In this document: positions 11,521 through 24,274 of the stretch, piece after piece
Layout of the letters: every line of letters starts with the position of its first letter
How positions within the stretch are numbered: position 1 is the first letter of the stretch
NCBI RefSeq assembly: GCF_034702125.1
Contig: NC_085876.1
Location: 496,001-560,000, forward strand
From: Engraulis encrasicolus
Lineage: Eukaryota > Chordata > Actinopteri > Clupeiformes > Engraulidae
DNA: 64,000 nt
Direction: 5' to 3'
Made by a program: the position numbers and the translations under genes
Notes under the pieces: model-generated
What the model saw: only the letters and a program-made list of their open reading frames with translations
The model's database searches: none
Told to the model about the DNA's origin: nothing

Positions 11521-12208
11521 CACACAGCAAATGCAATGCGATGCAATGCAGGGAATATGACAAGACTTGCTGTTCGTAGTAATAACTTCAGATAAACATC
11601 ACAGATGGTAAAACTGTTGTGATTATCATTACCGAGACAGTTGATAGTTTACATGTTTGTGGTGATTACCCCGCAGTATAGTTCGTTAGTCCTTATTTTT
11701 GGCTTTTTATGTGGTGGTTCTATGTTGAGTCTATGGAAAGACAGCCGCTTTAGGCACGACCTCGATCTCGTTGAAAGGCGGGGCTGCAATTTATTTCCTG
11801 GTCCTCCATTTGTGTAACTCTCCTCCTGTATGGCTCTATGGGGTATTAATTATCCCCGTGTTAATTGCATCCAACCCCAGGCATTTCAGTTCTGTTTACA
11901 TTCATGTTCCAGCCCTAAAATGCGTTCCTAACAATGCAATTTTTTGTTCCCTCCCCGACCAAACCTTATCACCCCCTGAAATAGGCCTACACAATTTGCA
12001 AAAGAACACATCAACTGACATAGGCCTCGTTTAGGTTACATGAGAGATTTGATTCCGAATGAATTCTATTGAATTCCGAATAAAACTTAATTCCGCATCA
12101 TGTAAACACTTCCCAATTTGGAGTTAAATGAAAGTGTAATGTAAAATCAAATATTTCAGTTTGGAACATGGGCTAACAACAGGCTAAACGTGGCCAAAAT
12201 GGAGGATA
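11521..12208. other. No feature recognised
   Basis: Ordinary non-coding sequence with two TAGGCCT words near 11982 and 12021. Confidence 0.6.
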
Positions 12209-12216
12209 TGAATTGG

Positions 12217-12445
12217 CAGAGGTGTCAAAAGTAAAAGTAAAAGTAAAAAAAGTTTCCTTCCAACACAAGTAACTTATCTGAGTAACCAGTAGACCCGTAT
12301 ACTTGGCTTACGATCAGCTAACTCTTGGATCATGTTTGTGGTGGTTCCTTGACAGGATTTCACAACACATGTTGTGTGTAATGTCATGTGCTAGTGTTTT
12401 AATTACACCACAAATGCACGTTCACTTTGACTTGTGACACCTCTG
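12217..12445. mobile_element. hAT-like MITE, CAGAGGTGTCA family
   Basis: Tips CAGAGGTGTCAAAAGT and CTTGTGACACCTCTG, with flanks TGAATTGG and TAAATTGG (7 of 8 bases alike), fit an hAT-type insertion. An inverted, truncated family member lies at 36314-36572. Confidence 0.82.
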
Positions 12446-12474
12446 TAAATTGGGACCCAATAAATAATAAATTG

Positions 12475-12550
12475 GGAGGTTTGAATCCGGCTTGGCTCAA
12501 CCTTTCCCCTTCTCTTTCTCCCACCACCTTCACCGTCCTATAAAGACAAA
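12475..12550 (+). mobile_element. SINE fragment (5'-truncated)
   Basis: Starts within a B-box-like AGGTTTGAATCCGG and continues CCCCTTCTCTTTCTCCCAC and CCGTCCTATAAAGAC, comparable to the body of the SINE at 8532-8730. Confidence 0.55.
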
Positions 12551-13221
12551 CAGTCTGCAATAATCACTGAAAGTGAATGCATCCGTTGAAAGTGAAAGCA
12601 CAAAAAAATTCCAGAAGATTGTGAGTGATTTGTGTTGGCAGCAGTACCTGGACCAGTTTAAGAACAGGTGCTGATAAAATAACAATGATGTCTTTGAAAA
12701 TTGGAAAATGACACCATACCTACTTAACATTTCTATACTTTTGCAATGACTCACTTCTCATTTTTAAACAACAATGTCAAAAGGTGTATCGCCATGGAAA
12801 AGATGTTGGGACATGCTGGACATACTTTACCATGATCAATATCTTGGTGAAAACTTAATACAGCACTGGAGGGTGATACATTGCAGAGGTTCATTGAAAC
12901 AATACAACAACAAATGTGTAACAAAGGCTAAACACAGTCTAACGACATATTAGTGTGTGACCTTTTTTGTTGCCAACTTTTTTTCTTTTTGGACACTCTG
13001 TGTATATAGGCAACGGTCTAGGCTACAGGACCAGGGCAGTGCAAGAGAGCAAGAGAGAGACACCTGGAACCACTTCAGAGGGTCAGAGATCAAACCTATT
13101 GAACCTGAGTGATGAGATTCATGGACGATGTGTTGTTCATGGCCAGGAGGTTTTTTTCTCTAATCAAGACCTCCTCTTGCCATCTTCATCCTCACCCCAC
13201 CCGTTTTTTTCTCCTTTTTAA

Positions 13222-13330
13222 AATGTAACCTTTATTTTACCAGGAAAGGTCCCAATGAGTCACAGTGACTCTTCTAGGGAGTCCTGGCCAAGAGGCAGTA
13301 TGTTAAAAGTTACAAAAGAAAAACACAAAA
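13222..13330 (+). repeat. Interspersed repeat (TTTATTTTACCAGGAAAG)
   Basis: CTTTATTTTACCAGGAAAGG followed by AGGGAGTCCTGGCCAAGAGG is a word pair I associate with a widespread fish interspersed repeat. Class unknown. Confidence 0.5.
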
Positions 13331-13663
13331 GACAGAGGACAAAACTACCAGAACACATCTCTTTCTTACCTTACAAGGCACTAACTTGGTCAAGTATACT
13401 GTACTCCGGCAAAATGCAGTAGCTACATACAGTATTTTGTCAACATTGAGTTAAAAGACTGAAAATGGTCACCTCTTATATGTTGTGAGCAAAACCTTCT
13501 GGTGCAAATGTGTCCAGATATTGCTATATCAAATTTGCTGTAAGTACAATATCCAACCTAATACCCATACTTTGAAGGCCCTTTTCTCAGTTTCAATGGT
13601 GATGTACTTACTGCATTTTGCCTTTGTAAGACACTAGCTTGGTCAGGTACTGTACTGTATACA

Positions 13664-14135
13664 GTAAGAAGGCTGAGTATGCCATGTTTCGACTTAAATG
13701 TAGTTTCTATGAAAGTGTTAAGAAAGCAGGTAGACTGTTAGCACTGCAATTAAAAAAGCAGGAAGCCTCACATGTCATATCGTGTGTTAAAGATATCCAT
13801 GGGAAAGTGGTTACCACAGCAAAAGAAATTAACCAGGTGTTCAAAAACTTTTACAAAACTCTTTACACATCAGAAACATGTTCAAACGAAGAAAAACTGG
13901 AAAACTGGTTTTCTCCATTTAAACTCCCAAGCTTATCCCGGGAACAGGCACTGCTCCTGGAAACTCATATTACAGAGGAGGAAGGGAGAAAGGCCATATT
14001 GTCAATGCAGTCAGGCAAAGCTCCTGGGGTAGACGGGTTTCCTGTTGAGTATTACAAGCAATTTATTGACACTTTGGCCCCTGTGTTAACTGACATATAC
14101 TATGAGGCCTTAGAAAAGGGATATTTGCCTACCAC
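13664..14135 (+). pseudogene. LINE reverse-transcriptase fragment (L1/Tx1-like)
   Basis: An open frame encodes about 155 residues from the region just before and at the start of a non-LTR reverse transcriptase. It includes the characteristic GKAPGVDGFPVEYYKQF followed by YYEALEKGYLP. Endonuclease, catalytic YADD and the 3' end are absent, so the copy is truncated at both ends even though no stop interrupts the retained part. After about 14135 the sequence changes to an unrelated tandem repeat. Confidence 0.85.
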
Positions 14136-14149
14136 TCTCTATTGTGCAT

Positions 14150-14795
14150 TTCAATCATTCATTTCAGCACTTTCCTTTGGATATTGCAAGGTGGCCAACT
14201 TTATTTTCACTTTTTCAGTTTAGTCAACCTTTGTACAAGTGTGGAAATAGGACAAAATAGTACTGGATATAGGTAATGTTTTACGAATATATCTTTACAG
14301 TATGAAGTGCATGAAAATAAGCCATTTTGGAAAACGGCGGCCATATTAAAGTTTGGACAAAAATTGAGATGGCCACGAGTTTTAATCTCTTCCAATAGGC
14401 CTTCCAGTCTGTAATCCACTGCAAAGACCTTGGTAGGAGAATAGGCCTTATTTTAATAGCCATGGACTCTCTATATGCAATTCAACCATTATTCTGAGCA
14501 CTTTCCTTTGGATATTTCAAGGAGGCCAACTTTATTTTCATTTTTAGCTCAGTCAACCTTTGTAAACATTTGTGTAAGCAGATAGGAAAGAATAGTGCCG
14601 CAAGTAGTTAATCTTTCATGAATATCACCTTAAAATAATGCATGAAAACTCTTGGAAAACTTTTGGAAAACGGCAACCATTTTGAATTTTGGGCAAAAAT
14701 TGAGGTGGCCCCATGTTTTATACTCTTCCAATAAGCCTTCTGGTCAGTAATCCACAGAGAAAATGTCAGTAGGATGAAAGGCCTAATTTTTCCAC
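14150..14795 (+). repeat. Diverged direct duplication, about 315-bp unit
   Basis: Two head-to-tail copies (about 14150-14465 and 14465-14795) share GCACTTTCCTTTGGATATT, GGCCAACTTTATTTTCA, GGAAAACGGC, CAAAAATTGAG and CTCTTCCAATA. A degraded relative may be at about 4540-4640. Confidence 0.82.
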
Positions 14796-14851
14796 CTGGA
14801 GACCAACCTACGGTGATTGTATTTCTCTCACTGTCTGGCTCTGGCTCTTCT

Positions 14852-14975
14852 CTCACACAGAGAGAGAGACAACACCCCCCCCCCCTCTCTCACATACACA
14901 CACGTACGCATGCACGCACGCACGCAGGCGCACACACACACACACACACTCTCTCTCTCTCTCCCTCTCTCTGTT
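14852..14975 (+). repeat. Low-complexity GA, C, AC and CT runs
   Basis: A mosaic of short GA, poly-C, ACGC, AC and CT runs. Confidence 0.9.
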
Positions 14976-15184
14976 TACATTTTTTTTCTCCTCCAAGCTG
15001 TGCCATGCTGTGATAGCGTTTGTCAGATGGTTTGAGGGCGAGTCAATTTATGTACAAAGTGGGCATGGTATTGATGGCTTTCTTGTAAGCAGTAGGATTT
15101 GTTGTACAAGTCCGTAACAGAATGTTGGGGTGATCTGATTATCTTTATGGTCTAGATTTTTTTAATTCTTTTTATGTCTTACAG

Positions 15185-15560
15185 GTCAAGTCAAGTCAGC
15201 TTTTATTGTCACTTTCATCATATGCACAAGACATACAAGGAAAAATGAAATTACGTTTTCTCTCTATACCATGACAGGACAAGACATATACAAACTGACA
15301 TTTTTCAGTCTGACATAAAGTGCAGACAAGACAGGTAACAGTGATGAACTGGTAACAATGGACAATAATAAATACAGTATAAATGAAATTTAACATTTCA
15401 CATTCAACATTCAACATTTAACATTTAACATTGAACATGTAACAGAGATAAGAGAAATAAAGAATGTAGACACTACAATAATAGAAATAATAACAGAGAA
15501 AGTACCGTATAATAACAATACAGTACAAGAGGTAGGTTCCAGGACTGAGGTAGTGCAGGT
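15185..15560. repeat. Interspersed repeat (TTTATTGTCAC ... GAAATTACGTTTTC)
   Basis: AGCTTTTATTGTCACTTTC and ATGAAATTACGTTTTCTC are words typical of retroposon 3' tails dispersed in fish genomes. The second part has an ACATT-rich imperfect tandem array (15385-15440). Confidence 0.5.
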
Positions 15561-15578
15561 AGGGTGCAGTCCCTGGTA

Positions 15579-15681
<103 letters not shown>

Positions 15682-15708
15682 CTTGTGGGGTAATGCAGGT
15701 ACAGTCTA

Positions 15709-15785
15709 ACCTGACTCTCGCGCAGATGGATTGTCTGTAACGAAGATGCACGAAGCACTCGGGGTCTCGCGAGAGCCAGGCTAGG
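15709..15785. mobile_element. Short palindromic MITE (ACTCTCGCG / CGCGAGAG)
   Basis: The ends CTAACCTGACTCTCGCG and CGCGAGAGCCAGGCTAG are near-inverted repeats over about 17 bp, in a 77-bp unit. Confidence 0.65.
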
Positions 15786-16018
15786 TACAGTCCAATGGTG
15801 GAATACAAAAAGTCAAACTGTGCCGTCCAACATGGTCCATTGTAGTCCAGTGGTCCAGCATTTAGCAGCATAGTTGGAGGTGCAAGTCTCATAGTGCAAG
15901 CAGTTCTTGGAAGTGGAGATCAGAGAGTGCAGGTAAGGTGCAGTTGGAGTGTGTGTGTTTTGTGGTGTGCGTGTGTGTGTTTTGTGGTGTGTGTGTGTGT
16001 GTGTGTGAGGTGTGTGTT

Positions 16019-16171
16019 CAGAGGCGATTCTAGGGTCAGGTGGGGCCCCAAGCGAAAATGCAAAAGAAGGAACATTCGAACCAAAATTACCACTACTGTA
16101 GTACAGTATGCTGTTATTCACTATCTAGGGGCCCCAAGCGGCTGCCTGCCTTGCCTGGTGGCAAGACACGC

Positions 16172-16176
<5 letters not shown>
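16019..16176. mobile_element. hAT-like MITE inside a GT-rich tract
   Basis: CAGAGGCG and CGCCTCTG tips, 158 bp. Flanks TGTGTGTT and TGTGTGTG agree at 7 of 8 positions. GGGGCCCCAAGCG occurs near each end. Confidence 0.75.
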
Positions 16177-16213
<37 letters not shown>

Positions 16214-18955
16214 TGTGTGTGTGTGTATGTGTGTGAGAGAGAGAGATATAGTCTTAGGAATGTTTTTCTAAGCAAATAAGAACGTTCCCCTGGCCTAGCC
16301 ATATGAAATCAAATGAAATCGGCGTTCTGGGTAGCCCAAAACAGGGATTAAAGTTCAAAACGCTATCTTTAGAAAAGTAACCCCGCACTTTAAGTAGGCT
16401 ACCTTTGGATTGGTAGATGCTAGGAAAATACCGCTTTCAGTTATGGAAAGCTGAGGTTCTCAGACATGAGGCATGGTGTGTATTTAGGTCTAATTAAAAA
16501 TATTCTGTGGCAGATCGATAACATTTACTTTTGAATGGGTGTCAATGGCTCCAAGCACAGGTAGTCCACCATTTCAAATTTGCGCGCTCCCGTGATGGGG
16601 GATTCTGACGTAACTGCAACCCAAGAATTAGTATGAACCAAGGAGGTCTATCATTGGTATGAACAGACCCATTCGTGTGCATTCATTGGTTGAAAGAAAG
16701 GGAATGGATGGAAGGCGGGAAATACATTCATGATGCGAGGTAAAAAGCGCTGTTTTGGAGGTAGCTAATTTAAAAGGAAGAATCCTGTGCAGAATAACAA
16801 AATTACTTTGGCGTGTATAAAGTATTGTATTTGGTAATATTAATGTGAGGACTGCAGGGGGAAGACCTGTCATTTTATACTGCAATACAATGCAGGTTTC
16901 AACCCTCATGATATTTACAAGGCATTACTTTATATGAAACACATTGCGAGGGCAGTCATCAAGGCTGCTGAGAAATAAATGTTTATGTCGGGTATAAATG
17001 TGAAAGATGACGCATGCTGCATATGTCGTTCTTTTATCAACCCATTACTAAATAAGATTATTAGCTGGGCTAATAAATTGCCATAACCCAATAAACTTAA
17101 TATGGGCTATCGCCAGTTGCACAATGGATAACCACCCTCTATCTGACTTATGTATATTTATTTACTAATTAATACCCAATCTTACATATTATAATTAATT
17201 AATATTCATATGCATACCACCTTTGTGCAGGAAGAACACAAAAATAACCAGGACGCCAGGAAAGTCACAGGAGAGATGAATGCCATTGCCATTAAGATAG
17301 TTACATTTATTGATACATTGCAAGTCAGAGAGCAATTAAGATATAACAATTACCCAAGTTCCTACAAGACCCGTAGCATAGCTGCACCAGGGCTATGCTG
17401 CCCAAAGGGCAGCAACACCCAGCCTATCCCCAAAGCTCTCTGAGTCAGAACGGCTGGGCACAAGGGCACAAGGCCCCACTCACAACTTCCCTACCTACTG
17501 TATCCTTACCCCAACCATTCTCCTTAGCTGCAGACAGAGAACAGTATTTAAACCCCACATGATGTCATCACCTTCATGTTCAAGTCCCAACAAGGACAAA
17601 ACATCAGTAACAGACTCAGTACAAGACTACCTTCACAAACTGATCAGCATCTCCTGGCCTTGAGCCAAAAATGGTTGTGTCCACTTTATGGTGTTGCATC
17701 ACCCAGACCTAGTGTCTGTGTCCAGTGGGCCTGACCAACTCACTAACTCCAGCCCCAGCGGCTTGTGTGGTAGTCGACACCTTTGTAGCTAAGTTTAAGA
17801 CAGGGCAGTCTGCCATACAAAGCAAAAAGGCAGTAACTGTGCAGAGTTCCGAACTGAGTAAAATTACTTTAAAATGATCTAATAGTTTTGAGGAGATTTT
17901 GTTTCTTTATATTACCACCTTTTATGCAGATTAATCATTTTATTTAAATTTAAACTTTGATATATATGTCATTAAAGTCACAGTAACTCATTTTCCACAA
18001 AAACACAGTTACTGCCTTTTTTAATGTAGGGCAGAGCTGTCCTAAGGCTCACAGAGGACACAGAAAGAGACCACAGAAATACACAAACACATTGAAGAGT
18101 AAAACACCTCTTAAATAAAGATATTCTACATGTCAAGATATTATGTTAATTGATTCCCAATAAATAATTGGTAAAAATGCATTAAAAAACTACAACACAT
18201 ATACACCATATCATGTATGAATAATCTGTAGCCAATACTCAGTTAGAAGTACCTTAAGTTAATTGATGGACTGATTTTATAGTAGCCATCAGGACTCTGC
18301 CTGATGAAGGTCTAAGGACCGAAAGCTTGCAAGTCAAGTAAAGCTTCTTTGCACAAAAATAGACCTGAAGTGTGCGAATTGCCTTCTTTTTATACAGAGA
18401 TCTCTACTGAATCCTGCACCTTCTAAACAGATGAGCGGTGGTCTATCACAACTTAAGTTATAGTAGCCTTAGTTAAAAGACAAGATGCGCTGCGGTGAAG
18501 ACGTTCCCAACAAATGTGAGTAGACACATTGCAGATGTCGTAGTTCTGAAAATATTCAATGTTTAATAGCTGCCAATACTTGAAATAATAGGCCTACTGC
18601 TGATGGGCATCCAATTTCGTTGTAATTCCAGGATAGTTTTATGAGTCTGTTTCATTTTAACCAGCTGCCACTGTGTAACAACAATAATATGATTGAAGTG
18701 ACTTTTTTATCACGCGCCTCAACATTCAAATCCATGTTTGATTTCCCATGTTCCATGACCGCGTGCAAGCACGTGTAGTTGCGCTGCATGCCTCTTAGTG
18801 CCGCCAAATGACGAAATGCACCAGAAATGTGCTTACGGCAACTTCCACAGCAGCTCTGAAATTCGTGTGGAGATCCGCAGTTTTCCACGTCTAGTCAGTT
18901 TCAGTACATCAGGACGTGTCCGTGGAAAACAACTTAAGTAGTTTTTTGGTCCGTA
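16177..18955. other. Long non-coding stretch
   Basis: It starts in GT/GA simple sequence (to 16248). No exon recognised. A segment near 18295-18375 (CTGATGAAGGTCTAAGGACC and AAGCTTGCAAGTC) looks like part of a dispersed fish repeat. The 17200-17800 part is less AT-rich but shows no protein similarity I recognise. Confidence 0.5.
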
Positions 18956-18959
18956 AGTG

Positions 18960-19240
18960 AGCTTCGTACATGAGGCTCTAGTACATGGTCTTTAAAAGCA
19001 AGCGCATGAACAGTAAGCCCAGTCTTTTTTACTGAGACGCTCAAGCCTACGGCCAGCTGCCTTCATTTCCCTGAGCTCAGATGTAAACCAAGGGAGAAAA
19101 GGAGACAGCACGTGTTTTCAGGGGGCAAGTTTGTCAAGTGTAGAGGAGAGGTTATATGATGATACTAGATCATCAGAGAGACTGGGAGGTAGCACTGACA
19201 GCTGAGATAGAGCCCAGTTGGAGTGAAAGAGAGGGTGCTT
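18960..19240 (-). pseudogene. LINE ORF2 fragment between endonuclease and RT
   Basis: On the minus strand the translation includes PWFTSELREMKAAGRRLERL, a signature of the linker after the endonuclease domain in jockey/L2/Rex-like non-LTR elements. It is preceded by a degraded LPPSLSDDLVSSYNLSSTLD region. An in-frame TGA interrupts it upstream and a frameshift follows at a run of A, after which the continuation TGLTVHALAFKDHVL is readable only in another frame. A short dead fragment. Confidence 0.8.
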
Positions 19241-19259
19241 GTGGCCTCAGGTTTCCCTG

Positions 19260-20575
19260 ACGCCCTGCATCCGTGGAGAAAAAAATTAAGTATTGTTCAA
19301 TGATCGTATCTACTCTTACACCCAGAGAGTGAGCAAACAGGAAGTGGCCCTTTTACAGCCCCACCCATGGGGCACCTAAGTCACGCCCTTCTACTTCCGA
19401 GTTGTGGGGCTGAAGCTCTCAAAATTTTGAATGGGAGTAAATGGAGCGAGTCAAGCTAAATTCTCATCCCGTTTGGCATGTGCTCTGGATTTCACATATG
19501 ATGGCAGTGCATTTTTAAGGGTTGGATTTGCGTCGTAAGACCACTCATTTTCGGCACGCAAGAAAGGTTATTTTAGCTTTTGTGCAAAACTGTGTTAGAG
19601 ACTACAACGTGTGCCTCACATATTTGACATGAACCGAGGCACAGCCAACCTTACTGCTGCTCCGCGGCTGAAGTGGCTGCACGTCGGACATGCGACTTCT
19701 GTTGTGTAGTCCAAATAATTACATATTTTTCAACGCACACAACTTAAAAAATCACTTGCCAAGTGAATTCAACAAGCACACCATTGGGTATCATTAATTC
19801 TGAGGTAGGCCTACAGCATATGTGTGATCGACGGGGGGATGCGAGGTGGATCGGAAAATAGCTTTGATCAGTCCATTACAACCCAGTCAAAAGTGTTGGC
19901 TTTCACAGCCCCATGAGGGGGTGGAGACTTAAGTGCCCCATTAGCCCACAGTTGGTTCCTGTTCCTGCTAGCCCACAGCTCCACCTGCAGGACTGGAGAC
20001 AATGGACAGACAATCACAAACACAAGAAGCCCAGCCAAGCTGTACAGCTGGGCGTAACACCATAGAAATCAATATCATTTAGTTACATTTGTGTGATATG
20101 TAGTGCCTCCAGTTGTTTTTTGAGCATTTATTGGGATGGAAATCATATCTATCAACCCTGATCTTCCCGCCACAGGTGAGCTCTGGTGCCATCCAATGCT
20201 GTCAATTCCGGTGTCCATTTTCTTTCTGCTGGTATATATATAAAAAAACTGGTAAGGAATGCTGAACCTACTGACAGTTCGGGTACTGCAGCTATACTGT
20301 AAGCAACTTAATGATTTTGTGCAGTTTGAAAATGCACACCGCTGCCATTTTAATTAAGAAAACAAAGCATGATGAAGGGATATTTCTAGTTTTGAGTTGA
20401 GTAAAGAACAAACTACTGGTACAATTTGGCAATAGGCAGCACAGATTCAATGAGTAGCATAGTTGCAATACATACTCCTTTAATGATATCACTCTTTCGT
20501 ACTTACCATCAGAACACAAGTTACTTTAATGTATTTTCCCTCAATCATCACAGCATATTGCACATGATGCATAGA
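19260..20575. other. No gene recognised
   Basis: Non-coding sequence. The segment near 20310-20480 contains words (GGCAATAGGCAGCACAG, TAGCATAGTTGCAATAC) shared with the MITE family at 2674-3042. Confidence 0.5.
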
Positions 20576-20585
20576 TCTGCCCTGC

Positions 20586-20701
20586 ATTATACCAAATAGT
20601 TTATTAGCGCACTACACTACAGTAAGCACGCAGGGCAGAGCTATGCAGGATGTGCATTATGGAATGCGTAAGAATCACGTTCGCTAATAAACTATTTGGT
20701 A
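20586..20701. repeat. Inverted repeat with 20-bp perfect arms
   Basis: TACCAAATAGTTTATTAGCG and its exact complement lie about 75 bp apart. Inside is a second pair, GCCCTGC / GCAGGGC, partly outside the first arm. Confidence 0.85.
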
Positions 20702-20748
20702 TTTGGTTATCATATCACCATCATCTCTTTCACACAAACGGTTATGAG

Positions 20749-20930
20749 CAGTGTTGCCAAATGGAAAATGCTGAATTATCGTACCAAAACCTCAAAATTA
20801 TTGTTTCATCTAAATTAACTGAATGACAACTCAGAAACTATGGTACATCATCTTTTTTTGATCGTACAGAGGACAAAATGGACAAAATAACGGTACAAAT
20901 ACAATAATTATCGTACATCTGGCAACACCA
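20749..20930. mobile_element. hAT-like MITE, TSD GTTATGAG
   Basis: Ends CAGTGTTGCCAAA and TCTGGCAACACCA, 182 bp, flanked by exact GTTATGAG at 20741-20748 and 20931-20938. Confidence 0.88.
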
Positions 20931-21191
20931 GTTATGAGCAATTAATCAAAACTCTGGTAGGCCTATTCACATTAAAAAGGTTTCTCTTACCCTTCTCTCA
21001 GCACTCTCCTCATCTTGGCAGTGAGGTTTGTTGTTGCTTCGCTGCTATTGAAATCAGTGGCGCAACACCTTGAGGCAATATCTGATACCTGAGAAGGAAA
21101 AAAGGGGATCATAAAATTCGCTGCTCGTTTTGGGGATCTGAAGTCCACAGGTTGTCCCAATCCTGAAACTCTCCCAAGACATGTGAAATTT

Positions 21192-21564
21192 TAAAGGTGC
21201 ACTGAGTAATACTTTTAGTAGTTTATTTCCAGAATTCATGCTGCCCATTCACTAATGTTACCTTTTTCATGAATAGGTCTACTTACCACGACCATCAAAT
21301 TCTAAGTATTCATTATGACTGGGAAAATTGCTCTTTTCATACATGAAAAGTGGGCTTTCTCCATGGTTCGCCATTTTGAATTTCCAGAAATAGGCATTTT
21401 TAGCTGAGACACTTACTGTACTTTGGTCATACTAGTAAATATTAGTTCATTAACAAGTAAATATTCATTAAAAGATCACATTTGTGTAGTAGACAGCACA
21501 ATTTCACTAAACAGTGTAGTTGAAATACCTACTCTTGCCCGCCATCTTACACAGTGCACCTTTA
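21192..21564. mobile_element. MITE, TTCCAGAATTCATGCT family, copy B
   Basis: Ends TTAAAGGTGCACTG and CAGTGCACCTTTA are inverted repeats. The body aligns with 2674-3042 over its whole length. Confidence 0.85.
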
Positions 21565-21995
21565 CTGTAAAATAGGCTAAACTGAATGGTTGATCGACTT
21601 GAACATACCTGCGTTTTGCTATTTTGCAGAAAGTAATGCACTGGGTGTCCCTCTTCTCTGTACACTTGCAGCGGAACCTTTTAATGAACTCTGAGAATTT
21701 CTGTAAAGACCGCTTCTTTCTTGTGACATTGCCCAGTCCGTATGACACAGTGTACCTGCAAAGAGTGATTTATTGTTTTTATGATGATTATGATAGATAT
21801 AAAATATTGAGTAGTAACCCGAGCCATATGTAGCCCACATTAAAAGAAAAGTCAATGATGACACAGTTCATATGGCAACAATCTTACTTTCAAATCACAT
21901 AACAACTTTGGTGCGTTGGATACAGAGCATATAAAATGACAATCATAAATTTGAGACACCTGGTAAAAATAATTGAATGCCTACATATCAACATA

Positions 21996-21998
<3 letters not shown>

Positions 21999-22050
<52 letters not shown>
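21999..22050 (+). repeat. (GT)n microsatellite
   Basis: About 52 bp of GT. Confidence 0.97.
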
Positions 22051-22055
<5 letters not shown>

Positions 22056-22227
22056 CGTGTTTTAGTCTTATTGAACTTTCACAGCATTTTATTGGCACTG
22101 CACACTGTGCTCTGATTTTTTTTTTTTTACTTCACAATTTACCAAGTGTCCCAACTTTTTTGGGGTTGCAAAAACAGTATATTGGTAACAAATTATTTCA
22201 ATGAATTCACATGGGTTTTTTGCTACT

Positions 22228-22790
22228 GCTTAAAGGGCAACTGCAGTATTTTCATCATTAAGCCCCTTTTCTGGGTTGTCTGCAATGTTTTAGAGTCGCC
22301 TTCACCGTTTTTTGTTGTTGTTTGCTGCTGTCTACGGCTTTGCTATGACCGTATGGACATGTCCAAATATGTTCTTAAAAAAGCACCTTAAACATTTGTT
22401 TTAAAAAGTATGCATCCCACAAAGTGGTAACATTTATTGTGCTTTATATTTATTTTATCTTAGTTTTTTATTAGCCATTCTGTGAATTAAAGAAAAACAT
22501 ATTCAAATAATGCTACATAAAACGTGACAGAAGCCATGTTTTCGCAACAAAAATTGTTATGGAATATAATACCCCTCAACACTTGGTAAGTTGCACAGTA
22601 TTGAAAACAAATGTTTAGGGTGGTTTTGAAAGCATATTTGGACATACCCATAGACGGCCATTCAGCCAGTTGAGACAAAATCCAAATTATCCAAATAACA
22701 GAGACAGCAGCAACGCTGAAATTTATGGTGAGGGGGACTAAAACATTGCAGACAACTCAGAAAATGGGCTTGATGTTTGTCCTTTAAGCA
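22228..22790. mobile_element. Long-TIR MITE (about 180-bp arms)
   Basis: Arms 22228-22405 and about 22600-22790 share GCTTAAAGG, GTTGTCTGCAATGTTTTAG, GCTGCTGTCT, TGTCCAAATATG and TTAAACATTTG in inverted order. The AT-rich loop is about 200 bp. Confidence 0.85.
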
Positions 22791-23249
22791 CAAACATGTT
22801 ATCTATGGCAATATTTCTTAATTCTTCTATTCACTTATACGTACACTTATATTCAACAACTCCCTCTCCTGACACTATTTTCCAGCCTTGCAACATGCTT
22901 TTGAAATATGTGTAAATAGTATTGAAAACTGTGTTTCATTTTGTGAGTGAGAATCTCATTTGCATTTTGTGTGAGCAGTTCTAGTTCTGGGTAATTTGTG
23001 TGCAGATTTGTTGTGAAAAAGAAAAGTGTAAGCAATTGAAAATAACTGTTAACTTACTCTGGGGTGTTGATCCAAATTATATCTAGATGACAGAAATAAA
23101 CACACTCCTTATCCAGGAACGTGGCACAAGAACAGCGCTTGGACCTTATATGTTGCACATGGTTAGCTACACTGACCGCCATTCCCTCTTGGGTGGATAT
23201 TGCTGCAGAGAAAACAGACAGGCATTGAACTTGTATTGTGCTTATCCAT

Positions 23250-23490
23250 TTACAGTTTCTTTTTTCTCAATTGGTTTGGTGCATTTGTCAAATCAGAATT
23301 GAAATTCTGAAATTCAAAAGTTCACATCATTGCACTTCTTGGGCAAGCTAAAAAGTCAGTTTTCCCATTGCTTTGAGTCAATTGCGAATGCTTTCGTCAA
23401 CCCTTACAAATGATTGTGTACAATTGTCAGAGTTTTTTTCCCGTACATTATGAATTGCTTCAGTCATGTCAATGAAAATGCTTTGTCATT
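23250..23490. repeat. Dispersed TTTTTCTC-AATTG family member
   Basis: CAGTTTCTTTTTTCTCAATT, then a CAATTGCGAATGCTTTCGTC segment also seen at about 10460-10560. Confidence 0.5.
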
Positions 23491-23511
23491 GAATCTATGA
23501 AATTGCCTTAC

Positions 23512-23877
23512 CTGGCGAATAGACCAGCCGTCACGCGATTGAAGCGACAGAGAATCGCTTCTGAGCAGCAAGAGCGATACAAGCGATTGAAGCGACTAGA
23601 GTATGTCCGTTGAAAGCAGAACGCAAGCATTCCAACATGCCCATTGGCTGTGGTTACTGACCTCTATACAGTGTTATTGGTTGTGGCGGCTTGTCACCAA
23701 ACCGCGTCATAGCTCATTTGCATAACATTCCCAAGAGTTCAACTACAAACTGTCGCTCTCGTCGCGAGAATCGCCTCTAGTCTCAAGAATTGCTTTTGTC
23801 GCGCGACTCAATACAAAGTCAATTAGGCTACTTCTGTCGCTCGCCTCGCTCATGTCGCGGCTGATCTATTCGCCCAG
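23512..23877. mobile_element. MITE with CTGGCGAATAGA ends
   Basis: CTGGCGAATAGACCAGCCG on the left and CGGCTGATCTATTCGCCCAG on the right are inverted. The interior is rich in GCGAC/GTCGC words (GATTGAAGCGAC near 23540 and 23590). Confidence 0.82.
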
Positions 23878-24274
23878 TTAGGCCTACTCTCCATAACATT
23901 TAGGGCCTGGGTCATTGTATAAGGCTTTCAAGTTTTTAGGCTGTGTGTTCAGTATTCTTTTTTATGTGGAATAATGGTGTGTGTATGTGTGCATGTTTGG
24001 ATGAGAGATATAGGCTACATGCTTACATGTTGTTGGGTCCACACAGAATTCCACTAAAATGTACTTCGTACAATGTGAGTCTATTTTCTAAAAGTATTTT
24101 GCTTTATGGTTCAATGTTTTTCAAAACAAGGAAAAAGGGGTGGTAGTGGACACATGTTGACATCTCAACAGGATTTTGCCTTTTTTCTATTTTGCATGAC
24201 AATGCCTTGAGTCATAGGCATTGAAGTGCACTATTCAATTGACAACATGACTAATCATCAATAATCTTACTGTT

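Noticed and set aside
13639..14223. Complete 194-residue host gene
   Set aside because: The middle is a LINE reverse-transcriptase segment. The first and last residues come from unrelated flanking sequence.
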